Positions 25,376 through 35,621 of a stretch of 64,000 nucleotides of DNA are shown one piece after another. Position 1 is the first letter of the stretch, and the number at the start of each line of letters is the position of its first letter. The notes beneath the pieces were generated by a model that saw only the letters and a program-made list of their open reading frames with translations, did no database searches and was not told the DNA's origin. The translations under genes and the position numbers were made by a program. The stretch is from Mitsuaria sp. GD03876 (GTDB lineage Bacteria > Pseudomonadota > Gammaproteobacteria > Burkholderiales > Burkholderiaceae_C), in assembly GCF_029840635.1 (NCBI RefSeq), contig NZ_JAOCCU010000033.1, positions 1 through 64,000 on the forward strand. Direction: 5' to 3'.

Positions 25376-28300
25376 ATGGACGCTGTCCAGATCGCGAAGC
25401 TCGTCGCGCCTCGCGCCACCGGCACGGTCCGGCGGCCTCGCGTCGCCGACGCGATCGAGCGGTCGCTGCAGGGCGGCATCTGCTGGATGGCCGCGCCGGC
25501 CGGCTACGGGAAGACGACCGCGATGGCCGACTTCGCCGCGGCGCTCCCGGCCCCGAGCCTCTGGTACCGGGTCGACGAGGGCGATCGCGACATCGCCGCC
25601 TTCTTCCACGACCTGGCCCAGGCCTTCGCGATCGCACGGCCGCGCCAGGCGCGCGCGGCGGTCTTCGGGCCCGAGTACGCCGAGCAGCCCGCCGCCTTCG
25701 CGCGCCGCTACTTCCGCGAGCGCTTCGCGCGTCTTCGTCCCGGGACGCTGCTGGTGCTCGACGACCTGCACCACGCCGACTCGGCGTCCTTCCGGGCCAC
25801 GCTGGCGATCCTGCTGCAGGAACTGCCCGCCGCGCTGCGCTGCGCCTGCCTGTCGCGCACCCTGCCGCCGCCCGAGTTCAACGACCTGCTGCTGACCGGC
25901 CGCATGGCCGTCCTGGGCCAGTCGGAGCTGGAGTTCACCGACGAGGAAGCCTGCGCGATGGCCGGCGCGCGCGGCCAGGCGGCGCCCGATGCCCGCGCCC
26001 TGTCCGCGGCGCGGGGCTGGGCCGTCGGCCTGCTGACGCTCACCCAGCGCGAGGCCGGCGGCGCGGAGCACGCGCGGATGATCGCGGGCGAGCAGCCGCC
26101 CAGCGACGAGGGCGCGGTCTTCTCGGCCTTCGGCCCGCGCCTGTTCGACACCTTGCCCCCGCCCGAGCAGCAGTTGCTGCTCCACCTCAGCCTGCTGCCC
26201 GAGATCACCGCGGACCTGGCCACGGCGCTTGCCGGCCCGGACCAGCCCAGGCACGCGCTCGAACAGCTGCACCGGCGCCAGTTGCTGGTCATGAGCGGCT
26301 GGAAGGGACGCGTGACCTTCCGGATGCATGACCTGATGCGCGAGTTCCTGCAGGGCTGCCTCGAACGCCGGCTGGCGCCGTCCGAGCTGGCCCGCCTGAG
26401 GACGCACGCCGCCGGCCTGCTGGAGGCGGCCGGCCATGTCGACGCGGCCATCGACCTGGCGCTGCGGGCGGCGTCCTGGCCGCTCGCGCGGCGCCTGATC
26501 TCGGCACGGGCCGAAGCGCTGCTGGCCGAGGGGCGGCGCGTCACGCTCTCGGAGTGGTGCGCGAGGATGCCGGCCGGCGAGCTCGACGCCTGGCTGAGCT
26601 ATTGGCTGGGCGTGGCGCATCTGGGCGACGACGCGGTCGCGGAGGGCTGGTTCGCGCGCGCCTGGACGGATTTCGCGGCGCGGGGCGACCGGGCCGGACA
26701 GTGCCTCACCGCGGCGCACGCGGTGCTGGCCAAGACCGACAGCTGGCGGACCCACCACGGCCTGGCGCTGTGGACGCAGCGCGCGCGCCAGTTGCTGGAA
26801 GGCGAGCTGCCGCCGCTGCGTCCGCCCGAGGCGCTGCTGGTGCTGACCGGGCTGCTCCGGGCGCTGGATTTCGGCGAGGAGTACGGCGGCGGCGAAGCCG
26901 CCCGACAGGCGATCTCGCAACGGTTGCTGGCCCTGCTGCGCCACCCGGACGGCACCGCGCCCACGCCGCGCCTGCTGGCCAGCGAGACGCTGATCGAATG
27001 CGCCGGCTCGGCCGGCGACGCCGACCTCTTCGCGCAGGCCGTCGACTGCGTGCTGGAGGACCTGCGCCACCGCGACGCGTCGCCCTGGGCCCTCGGCTTG
27101 TGGCTGGTCGCCTTCGGCGCCGCCAGCGGCCGCTACTTCCCCTGCGCGCGCCGCGGACTGCCCTATGCGTCGGCGGAAGCCGCGCTGCGGGAAGCGGTGG
27201 CGATCGGCGAGCGGGAAGCGCTGCGCGGCGTCGAGTTCGGCGCGCTCTACCACCTGCAGCTGCAGGCGAAGCTGCGCAACGACTGGGTGGCGTGCTCGGC
27301 CTGGGTCGCGCGGCTCGCGGCGATCGCCGACAGCCGCCACACGACCCAGGTCGCCGTGGTCGCCGATTGCCAGGCGGCGGCGCACGTCCACCAGGGCGAC
27401 CTGGCGGCGGCGCACCTCGACTGCGCGCGTTTCATGGCGGCGATCGATGCCGCCGACGAACCGCCGATCGAGCGCTGGCCCCACTTCATCACCGCCCATC
27501 AGGTGCTGGTCGCGGACGGCCGGGCCGACGAGGCGGCGCGGTGCCTCGAGGACCGGCTCGCGCTGTTCGACGGCGGCATCCGGCTGCGCACCGAGGCCTG
27601 CATCGCCCTCGCGCGCGCCTGGCAGGCGCGCCAGTCGACCGACCCGAGGGCCTATCGGCGCCGGCTGCGCGCGGCGTGGACGCTGCTGCGGCAGACCGGC
27701 TGGTCGTCGGTGTGGGCCAACCTGCCGCGGCAGCTGGCGCAGGTCTGCGCCGACGCGCTGGCCGAGCGGATCGACCCCGACGGCTGCCGCGCGCTGATCC
27801 GCGAGCGCCGGCTCGACCCGCCGGCGGATGCGCCGCCCGACTGGCCCTGGGCGCTCAGGATCCGGGTGCTCGGCGGCTTCGCGGTCGAGCGCGACGGCGT
27901 CCCGCTCGAACCCGGCGCCAAGACGCCGGCGCGGTCGCTGGACATCCTGCGCATGCTCGCCCTGGCCCGGGACCACACCTGCGCGCTGGTGGACCTGCAC
28001 GACGCGTTCTGGCCCGATGCCGACGGCGATCGCGCCAAGGCCGCCTGCGAGCAGGCGCTGCACCGCCTGCGCCGCCTGCTGGGGGACGCCGAGCTGGTCG
28101 TCCAGCGCGGAAGGCAGCGTGCGCTTCGCCGCGGGCCGGGTGTGGGTCGACCTCGGGTGGTGGGAATCGCGCGTGCGGGACGCGCTGGCCTGGCAGCGTC
28201 CGGGGGCCGTCCCCGGCCCACTCGTCGAGCAGGCCTTCCTCGACTTCCCCGGGCCGCTGCTGCCCGCCGAGCGCCTGCAGCCCTGGGCGTTGTCGGCCGC

Positions 28301-28466
28301 GGAGCGGGTGCGCGGCAAGCTGCTCGACCTGGCGCTGCGCCTGGGCGAGCAACGGCGGCTGGAGGGCGACCCTCGGGCCTCGACCTCCCTGTACCTGCGC
28401 GCGCTGGACTTCTATCCCGACGCGTCGCCGATCCGGCGCCTGGTCGAGCCCCTGCTCCCGGCCTGA
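25376..28466 (+). pseudogene. MalT/BTAD-type large ATP-binding regulator, interrupted by a +1 frameshift
   Basis: A regulator of about 1029 residues when read through. It starts with a STAND-type NTPase (P-loop APAGYGKTTAM near residue 40; LVLDDLHHADS near residue 123), then a long TPR-like helical region (residues 350-820), an OmpR/PhoB-type winged helix (LRIRVLGGFAVERDG near residue 828) and a BTAD domain. The frame is lost near 28103: the domain continues in the +1 frame from EGSVRFAAGRVWVDLGWWE to the stop at 28466. The total length is 3n+1, so one extra base (a second C at 28102-28103) explains it. The unshifted frame runs to 28519 with a low-complexity Ala/Arg/Pro tail. Either a real lesion or a sequence error. 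GAGG lies before the ATG at 25376. Confidence 0.75.
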
Positions 28467-28614
28467 GCGGCCCGGGCCGCGCTCCCACCGGCCCGCGCGC
28501 CGTTGCCGCGCATGCGTAAGCGATCGGTAGGTCGCGCCGCCGCACGCTCCGGTCACCGCGGTCCTCAAGCGGCGCCTTCCCGGCGCCCGCCGCCGGTGAC
28601 AAGGAACAGCTGTC

Positions 28615-29250
28615 ATGGAAACGCTTGCAACACAGGCCGGCGCCAGCGGGCTCTCGCAGCGCCAGCTCATCAGCCTCGTGCGTCGGCTGCTGGGCGCGAT
28701 GCCCGACCGGGACGACACGCCGCCGCCCGCGCCGTGGGATGCGGTGCTGTCCCGGGTGGGCAAGCGCCTGCTGGGGACGCGATCGCGCCTCACGCTGCCG
28801 CCGCCGGAGGAACTCGACCCCGGTTATCCGCCACGTCCGCCCTGGCTGTTCGCCGTCGCGTCGTCGCCGGACCTGGCGGCGCTGAATCCGCAGCCGCTCC
28901 CGCCGCGCTGGGCATTCGCCGCGACGCTGGCGGACGAGTTGATCCAGCGCGCGGCCCAGGCCGACGAATGGGCCGCCTGGGCGCACGCCGGCGACGACGG
29001 TCGCATCCGCGTCGGCGCGCGCTTGCTGTCGCAGGTCGACGAACTGTGCGGCAACGACCTGCGGCTGCACCTGCCCCGGCCCCGGCCCGAACCGCCCGGT
29101 TGGCAGTCGCAGCTGGGCGGCGTGGACCTGATCGTCATGGGGCTGCAGTTCGAGGACGCCGCGGCCCACGTGCCCGCCGGCGCCCTGCAGCGCGCCTATG
29201 CCAGCGGCGGCGCCAAGCTGGTCCAGGCCGGCTGGTCCCGTTCGATCTGA
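28615..29250 (+). CDS. Hypothetical protein with LNPQPLPP motif
   Basis: A 211-residue cytoplasmic-looking protein of unknown function. Its one distinctive feature is ALNPQPLPPRW near residue 90, a proline-rich motif that I recall recurring in uncharacterised bacterial proteins. The first 35 residues form a helix (SQRQLISLVRRLLGAM), and the C-terminal half has VDLIVMGLQFEDAAAHV. It sits between the broken BTAD regulator and an exported repeat protein on the same strand, which suggests a common functional block. Translation starts at the ATG at 28615, after AACAGCTGTC; the ribosome site is weak. Confidence 0.65.
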   Translation: METLATQAGASGLSQRQLISLVRRLLGAMPDRDDTPPPAPWDAVLSRVGKRLLGTRSRLTLPPPEELDPGYPPRPPWLFAVASSPDLAALNPQPLPPRWAFAATLADELIQRAAQADEWAAWAHAGDDGRIRVGARLLSQVDELCGNDLRLHLPRPRPEPPGWQSQLGGVDLIVMGLQFEDAAAHVPAGALQRAYASGGAKLVQAGWSRSI

Positions 29251-29311
29251 ATACCCCATCCCCGCGCGCCGCGCGGCGCGATCCGGGGAATCCGTTGTCA
29301 GGGAGAAAACC

Positions 29312-31465
29312 ATGAAAGCTTCAACTCGCATCGACATCGTCCGGCGTTCCCGGCGGCTGTCGGTCACCACCCTCCTGGCCGCCGCCGCGATCGCGGGGCA
29401 GGCGCAACCCTCGGGCAACCTGCCCGTGTACACCAGTCCGATCGACATCACCGGCGGCCGGGTGCTGCTGCGCGCCATCGCGCCGCAGCGCGACAGCGGC
29501 CAGCCGGTCGAGATCGCGCTGCCCGACGCGCTGCTGGGGCCGAAGATGGGCGCGCTGCTCGGCAAGCCGCTGGGGCCGCTGTTCGACAACGACTGGAACA
29601 CCACCGTCGACCCGCGCAGCGGCATGACGCCGCGCCAGTCCGCCTGCGACGGTCCCGACGGCATCCGCGAGCGCGTGGCGCGGCAGGTCAGCGAGATCGG
29701 CGCCGGGTTCTCGGCCTACGATATCCAGTGCCGCCTGGCGACGACCGGCATGGTGCTGGTTCGACAGGTCGGCGCGACCCTCTACCTCAGCTACCAACTG
29801 CCCGGCAACCTGGTCGAGTTCCGCGCGACCTCGCCGTTCACTTGTCGTCCCGGTGGCGGCACCCCGCTCTGCCCGACCGATCCGTTGCTCAGCGTGCGCT
29901 TCGCGAGCGAGGTCTGGACCGTGCTGCGCACGCCCGGCCTGTGCGCGATGACGACGGAACCGGGCACGGTGAACCTGCATGCGGTGCAGATCGACACGCA
30001 CAACGCCGCCGGCGACATCGCCCGCAACATCGTCGATCCGATCTTCCTGGGCAACAAGTTCCCCGCCGCCGAGCGCGCCATCCAAGCCGCGAGCTCGAGG
30101 CGTTCGCTTCCCCTCGACGCGGCGATCGCCGAGCTGCGCGCCAGTCCCGCGTGCGCCGACGGCGCCAGTCCGGGAGGGCGCGTGCTGGCGGCGTTCAGCA
30201 CGCTCGAGGTGGACATCGAGCGGCAGGACCTCGTGCTCAAGGCGGTGCATCCGGCGATCGCGCCGCCGCGCTTCGAGAACGTCGCGCTGCCCTTCGGCGA
30301 GGCGACCTGCCGCGACGGGTTCGTCTGGCGCGAGGCCTGGTCCGGCGACACCGTCTGCGTGACGCCGGACGAGCGTCGCCAGGCGGCGCTCGACAACGCG
30401 GCAGCGGCCTCGCGCCGCACCCCTGGCGCCTACGGCCCCAACACCTGCCGATCCGGCTTTGTCTGGCGCGACGGCCGCTCCGGCGACGTCGTCTGCGTGA
30501 CGCCGGCGCAGCGCACGCAGACCGCGCGGCAGAACGCGCTCGCGTCCGGACGGCGCGTGCTGGGCAACGCCACGCCGGGCTTCGCGCCACCGAGCCTGCA
30601 GGCGCCGCCGATCGCCGTGGCGGGCACCGCGATCGAGATCGGCGGCCGCTTCTTCCCGGCCAGCGTCGACGGCACGGTGCTGAACCTGTCGTTCGACCGT
30701 CCGGCGACGGCGGCCTGCAACGGCGGCGGCACGGACCTCGAATGGGCCGCGGCCGGCGCCGCGCCACGCGTCGACCGGCTGCCGCCGAGCGGCAACGGGT
30801 CGGCCTGCGCGGGTCGCCATGCGCTGCGTCCCCTCACGCCCGCCACGGCGTACCGGCTGCGGGCGCGGGATTGCGATCCGTTCACCTGCAGCGCCTGGAC
30901 GCCGCCGCTGCCGCTGACGACCGCGACGGGCGGCGCGCAGGGCATCGCGCTGGCGCTGGACGGCAACGTCGCGCTCGGCACCACGACGGCGGACGGCAGC
31001 GGCAGCTTCACCGCGACGGTGCGGATTCCCGCCGGACTCGCGGGCGGCACGCACAGCCTGCGCGCCACGACGGCGGGCGCGCAGGCGAGCGTTCCGATCG
31101 AGGTGGCCGCGGCCAACGGCGCCGGGAACGGCAACACCCGTCTCCTGTTGACCGGCAGCTTCTACGGCGACACCGGCTGCCCGATGCGTCCGCTGCCGGA
31201 CTACGCGCAGAAGGTCGGCGTCGAGGACACGTTCCCGGTCTTCGGTTCCGGCTTCACGCCGGGCGCGGTCTCGCTGCACGTGGACGGTCCTGACGGCCCG
31301 TCGCTGGGGTCGACGACCGCGCGTCCGGACGGCAGCTTCTGCCACCTGTTCCGCGGCCCGCCGGCCAGTTTCATCGGCCGGCACCAGATCGCCGCGGTGC
31401 AGGCCGGCGCGGTGAAGGTCCGGATCCCGGTCGAGTTCACCCGCCGCTACACCGGGCCGAACTGA
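29312..31465 (+). CDS. Exported protein with tandem CxxGFVWRxxxxGDxVCVTP repeats
   Basis: A 717-residue protein with a signal peptide (hydrophobic core TTLLAAAAIAG, cleavage near AQA at residue 32). The middle holds two adjacent copies of about 40 residues: CRDGFVWREAWSGDTVCVTP (near residue 331) and CRSGFVWRDGRSGDVVCVTP (near residue 380), each with two cysteines, followed by a helix rich in Arg, Gln and Asn. The last 300 residues look like beta-sandwich (IPT- or Ig-like) domains. I know the repeat from other uncharacterised secreted proteins but not its function. GGGAG lies seven bases before the ATG. It ends before the convergent ureG. Confidence 0.75.
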   Translation: MKASTRIDIVRRSRRLSVTTLLAAAAIAGQAQPSGNLPVYTSPIDITGGRVLLRAIAPQRDSGQPVEIALPDALLGPKMGALLGKPLGPLFDNDWNTTVDPRSGMTPRQSACDGPDGIRERVARQVSEIGAGFSAYDIQCRLATTGMVLVRQVGATLYLSYQLPGNLVEFRATSPFTCRPGGGTPLCPTDPLLSVRFASEVWTVLRTPGLCAMTTEPGTVNLHAVQIDTHNAAGDIARNIVDPIFLGNKFPAAERAIQAASSRRSLPLDAAIAELRASPACADGASPGGRVLAAFSTLEVDIERQDLVLKAVHPAIAPPRFENVALPFGEATCRDGFVWREAWSGDTVCVTPDERRQAALDNAAAASRRTPGAYGPNTCRSGFVWRDGRSGDVVCVTPAQRTQTARQNALASGRRVLGNATPGFAPPSLQAPPIAVAGTAIEIGGRFFPASVDGTVLNLSFDRPATAACNGGGTDLEWAAAGAAPRVDRLPPSGNGSACAGRHALRPLTPATAYRLRARDCDPFTCSAWTPPLPLTTATGGAQGIALALDGNVALGTTTADGSGSFTATVRIPAGLAGGTHSLRATTAGAQASVPIEVAAANGAGNGNTRLLLTGSFYGDTGCPMRPLPDYAQKVGVEDTFPVFGSGFTPGAVSLHVDGPDGPSLGSTTARPDGSFCHLFRGPPASFIGRHQIAAVQAGAVKVRIPVEFTRRYTGPN

Positions 31466-31510
31466 GGCGCCCGGCCGTGACGCCGCGCGTCCGTCCCGGG
31501 ACGCGCGGTG

Positions 31511-32185
31511 TCACGCGGCGCCCAGCATCCCCTTGTCCTCGATGAACGCGACCACCTGGTCCAGTCCGCTGAGCGTCTTGAGGTTGGTCATCACGAAGGG
31601 CCGTGTCGGGCGCATCCGGGTCGTGTCGGCCGCCATCACGTCCAGGTTGGCGCCGACATGCGGCGCGAGGTCGGTCTTGTTGATCACGAACAGGTCGCTC
31701 TTCGTGATGCCGGGGCCGCCCTTGCGCGGGATCTTCTCGCCGGCCGCCACGTCGATGACGTAGATCGTCAGGTCGCTGAGCTCCGGGCTGAAGGTCGCGG
31801 CGAGGTTGTCGCCGCCGGACTCGATGAACACGACGTCCGCGTCAGGGAACTGCGCCAGCATGCGGTCGATCGCCTCGAGGTTGATCGACGCGTCCTCGCG
31901 GATCGCCGTGTGCGGACAGCCGCCGGTCTCCACGCCGAGGATCCGCTCCGGCGGCAGCGCGCCGCTGATCGTCAGCAGCCGCTGGTCCTCCTTCGTGTAG
32001 ATGTCGTTGGTGATCGCGACCAGGTCCCATTTGTCGCGCATCGCCTTGCACAGCATCTCCAGCAGCGTCGTCTTGCCCGACCCGACCGGCCCGCCGATGC
32101 CCACGCGCAGCGGCGGCAGGCGTTTCGTGCGGCCCGGGATGTGGTGAAGCGCGGAAGCGGAAGCCGTGGAGGTCGTGGTGCTCAT
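31511..32185 (-). CDS. ureG: Urease accessory GTPase UreG
   Basis: A 224-residue GTPase that supplies nickel to the urease active site with UreE, UreF and UreD/H. The P-loop [15 protein letters not shown] is near residue 31, the metal-binding CPH motif is in [13 protein letters not shown] near residue 87, and [10 protein letters not shown] near residue 170 is the guanine-specificity motif. The start has an ATGA overlap with the ureF stop. It is the last gene of the urease operon. A 16-residue Thr/Ser-rich start precedes the conserved core. Confidence 0.96.
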   Translation of the reverse strand: MSTTTSTASASALHHIPGRTKRLPPLRVGIGGPVGSGKTTLLEMLCKAMRDKWDLVAITNDIYTKEDQRLLTISGALPPERILGVETGGCPHTAIREDASINLEAIDRMLAQFPDADVVFIESGGDNLAATFSPELSDLTIYVIDVAAGEKIPRKGGPGITKSDLFVINKTDLAPHVGANLDVMAADTTRMRPTRPFVMTNLKTLSGLDQVVAFIEDKGMLGAA

Positions 32186-32931
32186 GATCGGAACAGTCGG
32201 GAGTACTGGATTTCGTGGCGCGCCGCCAGGATGGACAGCATCGGCGCGAACAGCTGCCGCCGCGCGGGCGGCGTCGCGAGGGCCTCGGCCACCGCGGCGG
32301 GAATCTCGGACGCGAGCCGCGCCAGCACGCGCTGGCCCGCGCTCTGGCCCAGCGGCACCGCCTTCAGCGCGGCCTGGACCTGGTTCTCCGCCCAGCCGAA
32401 GGCCTGCGCGTGCAGCGTCTGGTCGGCGGGGACGGCGATCGTCGACAGCGCCAGCGACATCACGAACGCGTAGGGCGGGGGCTGTCCGTCGCAGCAGTCG
32501 GCGAGGCGCGCGAGCTGCGCGGCGCTCGCCATCGGCTGGCCACGCAGCCACACGAGCAGGGACTGGCCCATCTGCTCGCCCTGCAGCCGCGCCTCGGCGC
32601 CGTCGCGGGTCGTGCGCAGCCAGCGCGCGAGCTCGCGCAGCACGGGCCCGTCGTCGGCGCGCCAGGCGGCGATGCCCTGGGCGATGGCGGCGAGGTCGCC
32701 GCGCGCGAGCAGACGCAGCTGCTGGCTCAGCCAGTCGCCGGCGCTCGCGTCGTCATGCACCAGGCCGTGCTCCACCGCCGCCTCCAGCCCCTCCGAATAC
32801 GAGAAGGCCCCGATCGGCAGCGCCGGCGACGCGAGCCAGACCAGCCGCAGCAGCGGCGGGACCGGATCAGTGACCGTGCTTGTGATCGTGGGCGTGGGAG
32901 TGACCGTGCTCGTGCGGGTGCTCGTGGTCAT
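32182..32931 (-). CDS. ureF: Urease accessory protein UreF
   Basis: A UreF of about 220-249 residues; it acts as the GTPase partner and scaffold in the UreD-UreF-UreG activation complex. Conserved sequence begins [20 protein letters not shown], with [11 protein letters not shown] next and the ending [11 protein letters not shown]. The start is unclear: no ATG, GTG or TTG precedes the conserved region until the ATG at 32931, which lies inside the His-rich tail of ureE and gives a Thr/Ser-rich 20-residue leader; a CTG start near 32850 is another option. The stop overlaps ureG (ATGA). Translational coupling to ureE is likely. Confidence 0.85.
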   Translation of the reverse strand: MTTSTRTSTVTPTPTITSTVTDPVPPLLRLVWLASPALPIGAFSYSEGLEAAVEHGLVHDDASAGDWLSQQLRLLARGDLAAIAQGIAAWRADDGPVLRELARWLRTTRDGAEARLQGEQMGQSLLVWLRGQPMASAAQLARLADCCDGQPPPYAFVMSLALSTIAVPADQTLHAQAFGWAENQVQAALKAVPLGQSAGQRVLARLASEIPAAVAEALATPPARRQLFAPMLSILAARHEIQYSRLFRS

Positions 32932-33586
32932 GCGAATGGTCGTGGCCGCAGCCTGGGCCGTGCACGTGCGGTGCCGGCGCGGCCTGGATCGCGATCGTCT
33001 TCTTCCCGGCGGGCTTGTGCTCGTGACCATGCGCGTGGCCGTGGTCATGCGCGTGATCGTGGCCGTGCGCATGGCCGTGGTCGTGCGTGTCGCCGTGCGC
33101 GTGGCCGTGCGCGTGGCCATGGCCATGACCGCCGGCCGCGTAGGCGCCGCCTTCGGGCTCGAAGCCCTCCTCGACCTCGTTGACGATGAGGTGCATCGCG
33201 CGCAGCAGCTCGGCCAGCACGTGGTCGGGTTCGATCTTGAGGTGATCGGGCTTGAGCTCGATCGGCACGTGGCGGTTGCCCAGGTGATACGCCGCGCGCA
33301 CCAGGTCGAACGGCGAGCCGTGCGCGGCGCAGGCGGTGATGCGCAGCAGCGGCTGCGGCGCCGCGACCACGCGGATCAGCGAGCCGTCCTCGGCCACCAG
33401 CACGTCGCCGCCGCGCGCCGCGGTGCCGCGCGGCAGGAAGACGCCGAGCTCGCGGCCCTGGCTGTCGGTCGCCTGGAAGCGGCTCTTCTGGCGCGTGTCC
33501 CAGTCGAGCGTCACGGTGGCGGCGCGCTTGAGCAGCACCGGGGCCAGGCCGGCGCCCTGGGCCAGCAGTTTGGAGACTTGGATCAT
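32867..33586 (-). CDS. ureE: Urease accessory nickel chaperone UreE with long histidine-rich tail
   Basis: A 239-residue UreE. Residues 1-150 are the standard fold: the peptide-binding domain, then the metal-binding domain with HLGNRHVPIELK near residue 101. Residues 154-239 form a very long tail with 33 histidines, mainly HG, HA and HD dipeptides, plus CGHDHSH with one cysteine. Klebsiella UreE has a tail with about ten histidines, so this one is unusually large and would bind many nickel ions. The start overlaps the ureC stop by one base (TGATG). The tail-encoding DNA overlaps the start of ureF in another frame. Confidence 0.93.
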   Translation of the reverse strand: MIQVSKLLAQGAGLAPVLLKRAATVTLDWDTRQKSRFQATDSQGRELGVFLPRGTAARGGDVLVAEDGSLIRVVAAPQPLLRITACAAHGSPFDLVRAAYHLGNRHVPIELKPDHLKIEPDHVLAELLRAMHLIVNEVEEGFEPEGGAYAAGGHGHGHAHGHAHGDTHDHGHAHGHDHAHDHGHAHGHEHKPAGKKTIAIQAAPAPHVHGPGCGHDHSHDHEHPHEHGHSHAHDHKHGH

Positions 33587-35304
33587 CAGAAGAGGAAGTA
33601 GCGCTGCGCCATCGGAAGCACCGTGGCGGGCTCGCAGTGCAGCAACAGGCCGTCGGCGCGCACCGCGTAGGTCTGGGGATCGACCTCCATCCGCGGGGCG
33701 TAGGCATTGTGGACCATGTCCCTTTTGCCCACGCCGCGGATGCCCTTCACCGCCACCGCCGTCTTGGCCAGGCCGTAGCGCGCCGGCGCGCCGGCCGCCA
33801 GCGCCGCCTGCGACACGAAGCTCAGCGAGGCCCGCGCCAGCGAGCCGCCGAAGCTGCCGAACATCGGCCGGTAGTGCACCGGCTGCGGCGTCGGGATGGA
33901 CGCGTTGGGATCGCCCATCGCGGCCAGCGCGATCACGCCGCCCTTGAGGATCAGCGAGGGCTTCACGCCGAAGAAGGCCGGCTTCCAGATCACCAGGTCG
34001 GCCCACTTGCCGACCTCGATGCTGCCGACCTCGTGCGACACGCCGTGCGCGATCGCCGGATTGATCGCGAGCTTGGCGACGTAGCGCTTCACGCGCCCGT
34101 TGTCGTGGCGCTCCGAGTCGCCCGGCAGCTGGCCGCGCTGCTGCTTCATCTTGTGCGCCGTCTGCCAGCAGCGCAGCACCACCTCGCCCACGCGGCCCAT
34201 CGCCTGCGAGTCGGAGCTGAACATGCTGATCGCGCCGAGGTCGTGCAGGATGTCCTCGGCCGCGATCGTCTCCTTGCGGATGCGGCTCTCGGCGAAGGCC
34301 AGGTCCTCGGCGATCGCCGGGTCCAGGTGGTGGCAGACCATCAGCATGTCGACGTGCTCGTCGAGCGTGTTGATCGTGTACGGCCGCGTCGGGTTGGTGG
34401 AGCTGGGCAGCACGTTGGCCTCGCCGACCACCTTCAGGATGTCGGGCGCATGGCCGCCGCCCGCGCCCTCGGTGTGGAAGGTGTGGATCGTGCGGCCCTT
34501 GAAGGCGGCCACCGTGTCCTCGACGAAGCCGCTCTCGTTGAGCGTGTCGGTGTGGATCGCGACCTGCGTGTCGGTGAGCTCGGCGACGTCCAGGCAGTTG
34601 GAGATCGCCGCGGGCGTCGTGCCCCAGTCCTCGTGCAGCTTCAGCCCGATCGCGCCAGCCTCGATCTGCTCGACGAGCGCCTCCGGCCGGCTGGCGTTGC
34701 CCTTGCCGAGGAAACCCAGGTTCATCGGGAACGCGTCGGCCGCCTGCAGCATGCGCTCGAGGTGCCAGGGGCCCGGCGTGCAGGTCGTGGCGAAGGTGCC
34801 GGTCGCCGGACCGGTGCCGCCGCCCAGCATCGTCGTCACGCCGCTGGCCAGCGCCTCCTCGATCTGCTGCGGGCAGATGAAGTGGATGTGGGAGTCGATC
34901 GCGCCGGCGGTGACGATCGCGCCCTCGCAGGCGATGACCTCGGTGCCGGGGCCGATGACGATGTCCACGCCGGGCTGCGTGTCCGGGTTGCCGGCCTTGC
35001 CGATCGCGACGATGCGGTGGTCCTTCAGCCCGATGTCGGCCTTGACGATGCCCCAGTGGTCCAGGATCAGCGCGTTGGTCAGCACCGTGTCGACGGCGCC
35101 CTGCGCGCGCGTGCGCTGCGACTGCGCCATGCCGTCCCGGATCGTCTTGCCGCCGCCGAACTTCACTTCCTCGCCGTAGCCGCCGGCGCGCAGCGTCAGG
35201 TCCTGCTCGACCTCGATGACCAGCGCGGTATCGGCGAGCCGGACGCGGTCGCCGACGGTGGGGCCGAACATCTCGGCGTAGGCGCGTTTGCCGATGCGGG
35301 CCAT
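33586..35304 (-). CDS. ureC: Urease alpha (catalytic) subunit
   Basis: A 572-residue subunit carrying the di-nickel site that hydrolyses urea to ammonia and carbamate. Motifs: [14 protein letters not shown] (first nickel histidines), GLKLHEDWG (the lysine that is carbamylated), [16 protein letters not shown] (nickel histidine and substrate site) and MVCHHLDP (the mobile flap with catalytic His). The length matches bacterial UreC. It overlaps ureB by one base (TAATG) upstream and ureE downstream, so it is part of one polycistron. Activity needs UreD, which is not in this window. Confidence 0.98.
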   Translation of the reverse strand: MARIGKRAYAEMFGPTVGDRVRLADTALVIEVEQDLTLRAGGYGEEVKFGGGKTIRDGMAQSQRTRAQGAVDTVLTNALILDHWGIVKADIGLKDHRIVAIGKAGNPDTQPGVDIVIGPGTEVIACEGAIVTAGAIDSHIHFICPQQIEEALASGVTTMLGGGTGPATGTFATTCTPGPWHLERMLQAADAFPMNLGFLGKGNASRPEALVEQIEAGAIGLKLHEDWGTTPAAISNCLDVAELTDTQVAIHTDTLNESGFVEDTVAAFKGRTIHTFHTEGAGGGHAPDILKVVGEANVLPSSTNPTRPYTINTLDEHVDMLMVCHHLDPAIAEDLAFAESRIRKETIAAEDILHDLGAISMFSSDSQAMGRVGEVVLRCWQTAHKMKQQRGQLPGDSERHDNGRVKRYVAKLAINPAIAHGVSHEVGSIEVGKWADLVIWKPAFFGVKPSLILKGGVIALAAMGDPNASIPTPQPVHYRPMFGSFGGSLARASLSFVSQAALAAGAPARYGLAKTAVAVKGIRGVGKRDMVHNAYAPRMEVDPQTYAVRADGLLLHCEPATVLPMAQRYFLF

Positions 35305-35621
35305 TACAGCGCTCCCTGCACCAGGCCGCGGAAGCCCCAGATCTCGCGCAGGCCGCCGATGTCGACCAGCTCGACGGTGCGCTGCTGGCCGGGCTCGAAA
35401 CGCACGGCGGTGCCGGAAGCGATGTTCAGCCGCATGCCACGCGCGGCCTCGCGATCGAAGACCAGCGCCGCGTTGGTCTCGGCGAAGTGGTAATGCGAGC
35501 CGACCTGGATCGGCCGGTTCGCGCCGTTGACGACGGTCAGCGTCGCCGTGCGGCGGCCGGGATTGAGGGCGATCTCGCCGTCGTCGACGAGCAGTTCGCC
35601 GGGCACGAGGCGGGTGCTCAT
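35304..35621 (-). CDS. ureB: Urease beta subunit
   Basis: A 105-residue structural subunit. It shows the conserved [17 protein letters not shown] opening, [16 protein letters not shown] near residue 39 and the ending IWGFRGLV. It packs with UreA and UreC in the trimeric urease. The 3' end overlaps ureC (TAATG). Its start codon overlaps the stop of the hupE/ureJ-like gene (ATGA). In many Burkholderiales ureJ sits between ureA and ureB as here. Confidence 0.97.
   Translation of the reverse strand: MSTRLVPGELLVDDGEIALNPGRRTATLTVVNGANRPIQVGSHYHFAETNAALVFDREAARGMRLNIASGTAVRFEPGQQRTVELVDIGGLREIWGFRGLVQGAL

Noticed and set aside
32932..33126. Thr/Arg-rich extension of UreF
   Set aside because: It is the +1 reading of the His-rich tail codons of UreE and has no family similarity.
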